A stretch of 64,000 nucleotides of DNA from Sphingobium sp. WTD-1 (lineage in GTDB: Bacteria; Pseudomonadota; Alphaproteobacteria; Sphingomonadales; Sphingomonadaceae): positions 3,957,501 through 4,021,500 of the forward strand of contig NZ_CP119127.1 of the NCBI RefSeq assembly GCF_030128825.1. The letters run 5' to 3'. The translations under genes and the position numbers were made by a program. How positions within the stretch are numbered: position 1 is the first letter of the stretch; every line of letters starts with the position of its first letter. A model generated the notes under the pieces. It was not told the DNA's origin. It saw nothing but the letters and a program-made list of their open reading frames with translations, and did no database searches. Shown here one piece after another: positions 57,567-64,000 of this stretch.

Positions 57567-57626
57567 CCTCCCTTCGCCCCGACGATTGGTGTGACGAGAA
57601 ACCTTGCAGTACGCTTCCGAACAATA

Positions 57627-57640
57627 TAGTATGCATGCTA
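57627..57640. promoter_or_regulatory. Second-form operator TAGTATGCATGCTA before the Gfo/Idh gene
   Basis: TAGTATGCATGCTA is a near-perfect palindrome (two mismatched bases) and shares GTATGCATGC with the site before the TonB receptor. It lies 40 bases before the oxidoreductase ATG. Confidence 0.55.
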
Positions 57641-57679
57641 ATCAGAACATAGCGGACTATATTGGGAGAGGTGGACAGC

Positions 57680-58768
57680 ATGACGATCGGCGTCGGTATC
57701 ATAGGCGTAGCGCCCGGCCGCAGCTGGGCTGCACTCTCGCATATTCCCGCGCTGCAGGCCCTGCCGGACTATGACATCCGCGCGCTCAGCACGACGCGGC
57801 AGGAAAGCGCGGATGCCGCCGCAGCCGAATTTGGCGTGGCGAAGGCCTATGATAATCATCAGGCACTGGTGAACGATCCGAACGTCGATCTGGTCGTCGT
57901 TGCGGTGAAGGTGCCGCATCATCTGGAGCTGGCCAGCGCCGCGATCGCAGCAGGCAAGCATGTCTATTGCGAATGGCCACTGGGCAACGGCTTGGCCGAA
58001 GCGGAGCAACTCGCGTCCCTCGCCAGGGCGAAGGGTGTCGTCGGTGCGGTCGGCCTCCAGGCCTGCTCCGCCCCCAGCTTCAACTATGTCCGCGACCTGA
58101 TTGCCGATGGCTATGTCGGCGACGTCCTGTCCACCACGCTGGTCGGATCGGGCATGAACTGGGGCGCGTTCATCGACCAGCCCAACGCCTATACCGCCGA
58201 CAAGGCCAATGGCGCGACCCTTCTGACCATTCCCTTTGGCCACACCATTGATGCGGTGGCGATGTGCCTGGGCGAATTTACCGAACTCTCCGCCACGCTC
58301 GCCAATCGCCGCACCAGCTTCACCCTGGTGCCCGAGGGCAGGCAGATGCCGATGACGGCGGAGGATCAGGTCGTAATATCGGGTGTGCTGGAGGGCGGCG
58401 CGGTGGCCACTGTCCATTATCGCGGCGGCTTTTCGCGCGGCACCAATTTCCGCTGGGAGATCAACGGGACTGAAGGCGATATCGTCGCCACCGCCGATGC
58501 CGGCCATGCCCAGATGTTCCCGCTCACCCTGATGGGCGCGCGCGGCGAGGACCAGGCGCTTGGCCCCCTCGCCATCCCGGCCGACTATCAATGGACGCCC
58601 GACGTCCCGCCCTTCGCCCAGAATGTCGCCCAGGCCTATGCCCGGCTCGCCAACGATCTGCGCAACGGCACCAGTACCTGCCCGACCTTCGACCATGCGG
58701 TGAAGCGTCACCGCCTTATCGACGCGATCGAGCGATCCGCCGCCAGCGGCAGCCGCGTCACCCTCTAG
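57680..58768 (+). CDS. Gfo/Idh/MocA-family oxidoreductase (362 aa)
   Basis: A Rossmann-fold dehydrogenase: TIGVGIIGVAPGRSWAALSH, then LSTTRQESADAAAAEFGV and VVVAVKVPHHLELASAAIA, with the catalytic-region Lys in AGKHVYCEWPLG replaced: the usual EKP motif reads CEWPL, so the catalytic Lys appears missing. It may be a non-classical member or act without the Lys. GGGAGAGG precedes the ATG at 57680. It starts an operon with an SDR and an ene-reductase. Confidence 0.8.
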   Translation: MTIGVGIIGVAPGRSWAALSHIPALQALPDYDIRALSTTRQESADAAAAEFGVAKAYDNHQALVNDPNVDLVVVAVKVPHHLELASAAIAAGKHVYCEWPLGNGLAEAEQLASLARAKGVVGAVGLQACSAPSFNYVRDLIADGYVGDVLSTTLVGSGMNWGAFIDQPNAYTADKANGATLLTIPFGHTIDAVAMCLGEFTELSATLANRRTSFTLVPEGRQMPMTAEDQVVISGVLEGGAVATVHYRGGFSRGTNFRWEINGTEGDIVATADAGHAQMFPLTLMGARGEDQALGPLAIPADYQWTPDVPPFAQNVAQAYARLANDLRNGTSTCPTFDHAVKRHRLIDAIERSAASGSRVTL

Positions 58769-58810
58769 GGGCCGGTCCAACCACCATTTTGCAAGAGCGA
58801 GGTATGAAAG

Positions 58811-59710
58811 ATGAGTTTGCTTGAGGGGAGAGTCGCCATCGTCACCGGCGCAGGCCGCGGCGTCGGCCGCACCTATGCGCTGAAACTGGCCGAACAGGGC
58901 GCCAGGGTCGTCGTCAATGATCTGGGGGGCGATGCGGCCGGCGGCGGCGCCGACCTGTCGCCGGCGCAGGAAGTGGTCGCCGAGATCAAGGCCAAGGGCG
59001 GCGAGGCCGTCGTCAACGGCGGCGACGTATCCAACTGGTCCAACGCCAGCGAGATGGTGCAGCAGGCGATCGACACGTTCGGCCGCCTCGACATTCTGGT
59101 CAACAATGCCGGCATCCTGCGTGATCGCATGCTGGTCAACATGACCGAGGAGGAATGGGACATCGTCGTGAAGGTGCACCTCAAGGGCACGTTCGCGCCG
59201 ACCCACCATGCCGCCAATTACTGGCGCATGGAAAGCAAGGCCGGCCGCCAGCCCGACGCGCGCGTGATCAACACGACCTCGCATTCGGCGCTCTACGCCA
59301 ATATCGGCCAGGCCAACTATGCCGCGGCCAAGGGCGGCATCGCCAGCTTCAGCCAGGTCGCCGCGCGCGAACTCGGCCGCATCGGCGTGACCGTCAACGC
59401 CATCGCGCCCCGCGCCGAAACCCGCATGACCGCGGGCCTGCGCGAATGGACGCCCGAACAGTTGGAACGGCGCGATCCCGAGTGGATTGCCGGCTTCGTC
59501 GCCTGGCTCGCCAGCCCCGAAGCCAGCTATGTCAGCGGCCGCGTGTTCGAGGTCTGGGGCTATGGCATCACCGTCGCGGAAAGCTGGCAGCATGGTCCGA
59601 GCTGCGAAGCATCAAAAGACCCGACCGTGCTGGGCGAGCGCGTCGCCAAGATCCTGAAATTCGCCCGGTCCAATGCCGGCATCAATCCGGGCGAATGGCT
59701 CGATCCCTGA
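58811..59710 (+). CDS. Short-chain dehydrogenase, multifunctional-enzyme-type-2-like (299 aa)
   Basis: The SDR motifs are VTGAGRGVGRTYALKLAE, LVNNAGILRDRM and NYAAAKGGIASFSQV with the catalytic Tyr and Lys. The segment VVVNDLGGDAAGGGAD is typical of the (3R)-hydroxyacyl-CoA dehydrogenase part of peroxisomal multifunctional enzyme type 2. A role in beta-oxidation with the MaoC hydratase is therefore plausible. It follows the Gfo/Idh gene after 42 bases. Confidence 0.88.
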   Translation: MSLLEGRVAIVTGAGRGVGRTYALKLAEQGARVVVNDLGGDAAGGGADLSPAQEVVAEIKAKGGEAVVNGGDVSNWSNASEMVQQAIDTFGRLDILVNNAGILRDRMLVNMTEEEWDIVVKVHLKGTFAPTHHAANYWRMESKAGRQPDARVINTTSHSALYANIGQANYAAAKGGIASFSQVAARELGRIGVTVNAIAPRAETRMTAGLREWTPEQLERRDPEWIAGFVAWLASPEASYVSGRVFEVWGYGITVAESWQHGPSCEASKDPTVLGERVAKILKFARSNAGINPGEWLDP

Positions 59711-59786
59711 TCGTCCCGTCCGGTTCGGGGCGGGAGGGCCTCTCCCCCTGCCCGCCCCGTCCTTTCCCTTGCTGAGACCTGCCACC

Positions 59787-60899
59787 ATGCCCATCGACGC
59801 CCTGTTCAATCCCATCACCATCGGCACGCTCGACTGTCCCAATCGGATCGTCATGGCGCCGCTGACCCGCGCCCGTGCCGACGCACATCATGTCCCAACC
59901 GCACTCCAGGGCATCTATTATGCCCAGCGCGCGGACGCCGGCCTGATCGTGTCGGAGGCAACCGCCGTCGATCCGCTCGGCATGGGATGGTATCGCGCGC
60001 CCGGCATCTGGACGGATGCGATGGTCGATGGCTGGCGCGGCGTCACGGACAGCGTCCATGCGGCGGGCGGGCGCATCTATTGCCAGCTCTGGCATATGGG
60101 CCGGCTTGTCCTGCCCGATTATCTGGGGGGTGATCTGCCGATCGGCCCTTCGCCGATCGCCGGCGAGGGCGAAACGATGGCGCCCCCGACGGAGGAGTAT
60201 CAGGGCGGTTTCCTGCCAATGAAGCCCTATGTCGTGCCGCGTGAAATGACCCAGGCCGATATCGACCAGGTCGTGGCTGCCTATGGCCGCGCGGCTCACA
60301 ACGCTGTCGCAGCCGGCTTCGACGGCGTCGAGATCCATGGCGCGAACGGCTATATCATCGACCAGTTCCTGCAGTCCAAGACCAACCGGCGGCAGGACGG
60401 CTATGGCGGCAGCGTCATCAACCGTATCCGGCTGCTCAAGGAGATCATCGCGGCGGTCATTGCCGCAGTTCCGCCCGGTCGCGTCGGCCTGCGCGTCAGC
60501 CCGACCAGCGAGCGTAAGGGCATGGGCGACGACAATCCCGGCGCGCTAACCGAAGCGATCGGCGCGCTCGCAAAAGATCATGGCCTCGCCTATATCCACC
60601 TGATCGAACCAATCGCGTCGGGCTTCATGGAAAAGCCCGATTATCCCGTCATGGACCGGCTGCGAGCCGTGTTCGGCGGTACGATCATCCAGAATGGCAG
60701 CTTCGATGCAGACAGCGCCGCCGCCTATATCGCCGGTGGACAAGCGGACGCGATCTCCTTTGGCCGCCCCTATATCGCCAATCCCGATCTGGTGACGCGC
60801 TTCCGCGACGGTCGACCGCTGGCCAGCGCCAATTTCGACTATGCCTATGTCGGTGAGGAAAAGGGCTATACCGACTATCCAGTCTTCCAGCCCGGCTGA
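59787..60899 (+). CDS. Old yellow enzyme family ene-reductase (370 aa)
   Basis: An FMN TIM-barrel flavoprotein: ALFNPITIGTLDCPNRIVMA, then YCQLWHMGRLVLP, the substrate-anion-binding pair in EIHGANGYIIDQFLQ (His and Asn), and NGSFDADSAAAYIAGGQAD with ISFGRPYIANPDL. It reduces the double bond of alpha,beta-unsaturated carbonyls with NAD(P)H. The start at 59787 precedes MPIDALFNPI; the longer frame is in a low-quality region. It ends the plus-strand operon and converges with the EthD-like gene. Confidence 0.9.
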   Translation: MPIDALFNPITIGTLDCPNRIVMAPLTRARADAHHVPTALQGIYYAQRADAGLIVSEATAVDPLGMGWYRAPGIWTDAMVDGWRGVTDSVHAAGGRIYCQLWHMGRLVLPDYLGGDLPIGPSPIAGEGETMAPPTEEYQGGFLPMKPYVVPREMTQADIDQVVAAYGRAAHNAVAAGFDGVEIHGANGYIIDQFLQSKTNRRQDGYGGSVINRIRLLKEIIAAVIAAVPPGRVGLRVSPTSERKGMGDDNPGALTEAIGALAKDHGLAYIHLIEPIASGFMEKPDYPVMDRLRAVFGGTIIQNGSFDADSAAAYIAGGQADAISFGRPYIANPDLVTRFRDGRPLASANFDYAYVGEEKGYTDYPVFQPG

Positions 60900-60903
60900 C
60901 CGG

Positions 60904-61647
60904 TCAGGACAGGTGCAGTTCCGGGGGAAAGCCAGCATGCACCCGATCGCCCAGCGCGACACGCGCCCGCGCCTCGGCCAGCCGGCCTTCGATCGAGGGG
61001 TGGACGACATCGCCGGCGGTCCAGCGCGGGATCAGCGGCGTGTAGCAGGCAAGTCGCAGGCTGATCTCCGCCGGCAGGGCCGGGGCCTCGCTCCATCCGG
61101 CCATCGTCGCGGCCAGATCCTGGGTCCGATACAGGCCGACATGATGGGAATCGGCATGCGGCGCCAGCATCTGGTGCGCAGCCACCGACGCGAACGTCCC
61201 TGACACGACGCCCGGCAAGGCCATCAGCGCCGGCATCCGCATCGCATCATACCAGGCGACGAGTTCCGGCCCGGCAGCAGCGCCGATCCGTTCAATCACA
61301 TAGTCGCCTTCATGGATCGCCGCGCCTGCCACCTGCCGGTGGACATGGGGCGTATAATAGGCCTCGCGCATGGCGAAGTCGAAACTGTCGCTGATCAGCA
61401 TCATCGGCGTGAACACGGCGCCATGGCCGGCGCTCAGTTGCTCAATATCCTGGCATTCATAGACGGCGAGATAGTCGAATGACGGGTCCGTCTCGACGCC
61501 CGCCACCTCGACCCGCCGCAGCCGCTGGACCGCCGACGATCCGGGCAAGCGCATGACGTCGCGGACATGGATATGGCTGTACCAGTCGTTGAATTCGGCA
61601 TGCCGCCCGTCCCGCGGGTTCGACAATACGATCAGCAGATCGTCCAT
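60904..61647 (-). CDS. DUF4286/EthD-like tandem alpha/beta-barrel protein (247 aa)
   Basis: The N-terminal half has the family pattern NPRDGRHAEFNDWYSHIHVRD, then YLAVYECQDIEQL, and a second domain follows with similar spacing (WYDAMRMPALMALPGVVSG), so two ferredoxin-like domains are fused. These proteins are often found with oxygenase clusters and may bind the product. It is the last gene of the minus-strand operon that starts with the CitE-like lyase. Confidence 0.72.
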   Translation of the reverse strand: MDDLLIVLSNPRDGRHAEFNDWYSHIHVRDVMRLPGSSAVQRLRRVEVAGVETDPSFDYLAVYECQDIEQLSAGHGAVFTPMMLISDSFDFAMREAYYTPHVHRQVAGAAIHEGDYVIERIGAAAGPELVAWYDAMRMPALMALPGVVSGTFASVAAHQMLAPHADSHHVGLYRTQDLAATMAGWSEAPALPAEISLRLACYTPLIPRWTAGDVVHPSIEGRLAEARARVALGDRVHAGFPPELHLS

Positions 61648-61662
61648 GCTCCGCGCTTCCTT

Positions 61663-62415
61663 TCAGAGATGCATGCCACCGCTCGCTGCAATCAGCTGGC
61701 CGGTCACCCAGCCTGCCTCCGGGCCGGCGAGGAAGGCCACCAGACCGGCGATATCGCCCGGCTGGCCCAGCCGGCCAAAGACGCTGGCCTTTTCCAGCAT
61801 GCCGACCACCGCCGGATCGTCCAGCATCGGGCCGAGGAAATCGGTCGCCGTCGCGCCGGGCGCCACCGCATTGACGCTGATCCCGCGCGGTCCCAGCCCG
61901 ACCGCCAGCGACACCGTCATCGAATTGAGCGCCGCCTTGGCCGCAGCATAGGCGATCGTCGTGGGATAGGCCGCCATCGATACGACCGACGATATGTTGA
62001 TGATCCGTCCGCCATCCGCCAGCAAAGGCAATAGCTGCTGGGTCAGGAAGAAGGGCGCCTTCACATCGAGCGCGAACAGCGCGTCGAAACCGGCTTCGTC
62101 CGTGTCCGCGATCGTCCCGCTCGCGCCGATCCCGGCATTGTTGACCAGGATGTCGAGTAGCCGGCCATCCAGCGCAATGCGCAGGTCATCGACCAGACCT
62201 TCGATCCCCGTCAGCGCGGACAGATCAGCCCGCAGCAGGAAAGCCTCGCCGCCGGCCGCCTCGATCTCCGCCCGCACGGCTGCCGCTGCATCCCGCGCTG
62301 TCGCATAATGCACGCCCACGCGCGCGCCATCGGCCGCCAGCCGCAGCGCGATGGCCCGGCCGATGCCGCGCGATGCGCCCGTTACCAGCGCAACCTTGCC
62401 ATCCAGCCTGCCCAT
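61663..62415 (-). CDS. Short-chain dehydrogenase/3-oxoacyl reductase-like (250 aa)
   Basis: A classical SDR: KVALVTGASRGIGRAIALRL holds TGxxxGxG, ILVNNAGIGAS the NNAG motif, and ISSVVSMAAYPTTIAYAAA carries Ser with YxxxK in AYAAAKAAL. The end is WVTGQLIAASGGMHL, typical of FabG-like enzymes. It would oxidise or reduce a beta-hydroxy or keto group. It lies in an operon with the EthD-like protein and acyl-CoA dehydrogenase 2. Confidence 0.88.
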   Translation of the reverse strand: MGRLDGKVALVTGASRGIGRAIALRLAADGARVGVHYATARDAAAAVRAEIEAAGGEAFLLRADLSALTGIEGLVDDLRIALDGRLLDILVNNAGIGASGTIADTDEAGFDALFALDVKAPFFLTQQLLPLLADGGRIINISSVVSMAAYPTTIAYAAAKAALNSMTVSLAVGLGPRGISVNAVAPGATATDFLGPMLDDPAVVGMLEKASVFGRLGQPGDIAGLVAFLAGPEAGWVTGQLIAASGGMHL

Positions 62416-62431
62416 CGCCCTCTCCCGCCGG

Positions 62432-63589
62432 TCATTTCTTGAACAGGTCGCGCCCGATAATCTGCTTCATCACCTCCGCCGCACCGCCGGCGATGCGGAC
62501 GATGCGGGCGTCGACATAGGCGCGGGCGATCGGATATTCGGTCATATACCCATAGCCGCCGAAAAATTGCAGGCACTGGTCGACCACCTTCACATGCAGG
62601 TTGGTGACAACAAGCTTGACCTTGGCCGCGTCAACGCCGCTCAGTTCTCCGGCCATGAAGCGCTGGATGCACCAGTCGGTAAAGACCCGCGCCGCCATCA
62701 CCTCGGCCGACAATTCCGCCAGCACGAATTGGGTATTCTGGAAATCGGCGAGCGTCTGGCCGAACATCTTGCGTTCGGCGGTATAGTCGACCGTCCATCC
62801 GATCGCCGCTTCGGCAACGCAGATGCTGCGGATCGCCTGGGTCAGCCGCTCCTGCGCCAGCTTGCCCATCATGATGCCGAAGCCCCCGCCTTCTCGGCCG
62901 AGCAGGTGCCAGGCCGGTGCGCGCACATCCTCCAGGAATATCTCGGACGTATCCTGCGCCTTGAGGCCGATCTTCTCCAGATTACGGCCGCGCTTGAAGC
63001 CAGGCTGGCGCGCGTCCACCGCGATCAGGCTGACGCCCTTGGCACCGGCCGCCGGGTCGGTCTTGGACGCGCAGACCATGATGTCGCACAACTGGCCGTT
63101 GGAGATATAAACCTTCTGCCCGTTGAGCACATAGTCTTCGCCATCGCGCACCGCGCGGGTGCGGATTTCCTTGACGTCGGACCCGGCGCCCGGCTCGGTC
63201 AGCCCCAGCGCGCCGATCAGTTCGCCCGACACCATCTTCGGCAGCACCTGCTGCTTCAGTTCCTCGGTGCCGGCCGACAGGATATAAGGGGCGACCATTT
63301 CGGAATGGACCATGAAGCCGGGGCCGGTGATCCCCTTCTTCGCCAGTTCCTCGATGACGACGACGTTATAGAGCCAGTCGGCGCCGAAGCCGCCATATTC
63401 TTCGGGAATGTTCGGGCATAATATGCCGACCTCGCCCGCCCGCCGCCAGATGTCGCGGGGGACGCATTCGTCCTTTTCCCATTGCGGATGGCCCGGCACC
63501 AGTTCCTCGTCGACGAAACGGGCGACCGTCTCGCGGAACTGTTCATGCTCGGGCGAAAAGATGCCGCGCGCGTCCTTGCCCTCAGCCAT
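62432..63589 (-). CDS. Acyl-CoA dehydrogenase 2 (385 aa)
   Basis: A full-length flavin acyl-CoA dehydrogenase: SPEHEQFRETVARFVDEEL, then ALGLTEPGAGSDVKEIRTRA, FKRGRNLEKIGLKAQDT and QFFGGYGYMTEYPIARAYVD, ending in RIAGGAAEVMKQIIGRDLF. The Glu in the substrate-abstraction position falls in the region TEYPIARAYVDARI. The start at 63589 follows the CitE-like stop by an overlap of eight bases; a longer open frame to 63979 lies in that gene. It is likely an oxidation step of the same pathway. Confidence 0.9.
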   Translation of the reverse strand: MAEGKDARGIFSPEHEQFRETVARFVDEELVPGHPQWEKDECVPRDIWRRAGEVGILCPNIPEEYGGFGADWLYNVVVIEELAKKGITGPGFMVHSEMVAPYILSAGTEELKQQVLPKMVSGELIGALGLTEPGAGSDVKEIRTRAVRDGEDYVLNGQKVYISNGQLCDIMVCASKTDPAAGAKGVSLIAVDARQPGFKRGRNLEKIGLKAQDTSEIFLEDVRAPAWHLLGREGGGFGIMMGKLAQERLTQAIRSICVAEAAIGWTVDYTAERKMFGQTLADFQNTQFVLAELSAEVMAARVFTDWCIQRFMAGELSGVDAAKVKLVVTNLHVKVVDQCLQFFGGYGYMTEYPIARAYVDARIVRIAGGAAEVMKQIIGRDLFKK

Positions 63590-64000
63590 GACGCGCCTCG
63601 TGCATCGCCAGCGTGCGCTGCGCCTGTTTGAGGTGCGGGATGTCCAGCATCTTGCCATCCAGGGCCAATGTGCCCGCATCGGGACTGGCGGCGAACAGAT
63701 CGACCACCCGGCGGGCGAAATCCACTTCCTCGGCCGAGGGCGAGAAACTCTCGTTGATGATGTCGACCTGGGCCGGGTGGATCGCCACACGCCCGGAAAA
63801 GCCCTCTGCCCGCGCCGCCTTGCAGGACGCGCGCAAGCCATCGGGATCGCGGAAATCGACATAGAGCGTATCGACCGCCTCGCCGCCGGCCGCATGCGCG
63901 CCCAGCAGGCAGAGCGAGCGCACCATCTTGTAGGTGTGGGTCCATTCGCCGCTGGCGTCGGTATTGCCGCTGGCGCCAATGGCGGAACTCAGATCCTCCG
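63582..64000 (-). CDS. HpcH/HpaI- or CitE-like CoA-ester lyase, partial (5' end beyond window)
   Basis: The C-terminal 139 residues are visible, from EDLSSAIGASGNTDASGEW through KMVRSLCLLGAHAAGGEAVDT and the metal-site region GLRASCKAARAEGFSGRVAI, HPAQVDIINE. This is the citrate-lyase-beta or malyl/citramalyl-CoA lyase family, which cleaves a beta-hydroxy CoA ester to acetyl-CoA and a 2-oxoacid. The aldol product would suit the 2-oxoacid dehydrogenase E1 pair in the block. The N-terminal part, with the main catalytic residues, lies outside the window. Confidence 0.85.
   Translation of the reverse strand, partial: EDLSSAIGASGNTDASGEWTHTYKMVRSLCLLGAHAAGGEAVDTLYVDFRDPDGLRASCKAARAEGFSGRVAIHPAQVDIINESFSPSAEEVDFARRVVDLFAASPDAGTLALDGKMLDIPHLKQAQRTLAMHEARHG

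Noticed and set aside
20150..64000. Steroid or benzoate degradation cluster
   Set aside because: KshA, KstD, Hsa-type and ring-cleavage dioxygenase genes are absent, and the oxygenases present are general Rieske alphas.

Overview
The window reads as chromosomal DNA of a GC-rich alphaproteobacterium, most likely a sphingomonad (Sphingobium, Sphingomonas or Novosphingobium type). The reasons are the codon use, a DUF6771-like small protein, a gene-transfer-agent or prophage type terminase and portal, an 809-residue TonB-dependent receptor, and a dense cluster of Rieske oxygenase, SDR and acyl-CoA genes of the kind sphingomonads carry. The genus is an inference.

Positions 1-3150 are an accessory block: small hypothetical genes, a CAP12/Pycsar-type TIR-like protein (possible anti-phage effector), and a complete IS5-family element (2162-3066, TTA duplicated on both sides). 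The block abuts a portal gene that has lost its C-terminal half. Positions 3087-19692 are ordinary chromosome with scars: a terminase separated from the broken portal by 3.9 kb of unrelated genes, a direct repeat of about 110 bp, REP-like palindromes, a frameshifted nitroreductase, a second IS5-type element with a -1 frameshift site, then housekeeping genes (agmatine deiminase, N-carbamoylputrescine amidase, YnfA, family-5 uracil-DNA glycosylase, folK). This part ends at tRNA-Lys(TTT).

Directly after the tRNA lies the C-terminal stub of a tyrosine recombinase. From 20150 to the right edge follows a catabolic block of about 44 kb that looks like an island integrated at tRNA-Lys. It encodes an outer-membrane receptor, two Rieske oxygenase alpha subunits with one [2Fe-2S] ferredoxin, an ene-reductase, an LLM flavin oxidoreductase, an MDR reductase, two unrelated epoxide hydrolases, an acyl-CoA synthetase, two acyl-CoA dehydrogenases, three enoyl-CoA hydratases, a MaoC hydratase, four classical SDRs plus one NAD(P)-epimerase-like SDR, a beta-keto acid cleavage enzyme, a CitE-like lyase, a 2-oxoacid dehydrogenase E1 pair with a free lipoyl domain, three APH-like phosphotransferases, and five paralogues of an AttH/CrtC-like (DUF7064/7065-type) family.

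Two paralogous MarR regulators sit in the block. A recurring near-palindrome (core TATGCTAGCA, or GTATGCATGC in a second form) lies in front of nearly every transcription unit, mostly in divergent intergenic regions. The simplest reading is one regulon for uptake, oxygenation, epoxide opening and CoA-dependent breakdown of an alicyclic or terpenoid-like compound. The substrate cannot be read from the sequence. The most likely new biology is the expanded DUF7064-like family, the phosphotransferases coupled to acyl-CoA dehydrogenases, and the E1 pair without an E2.
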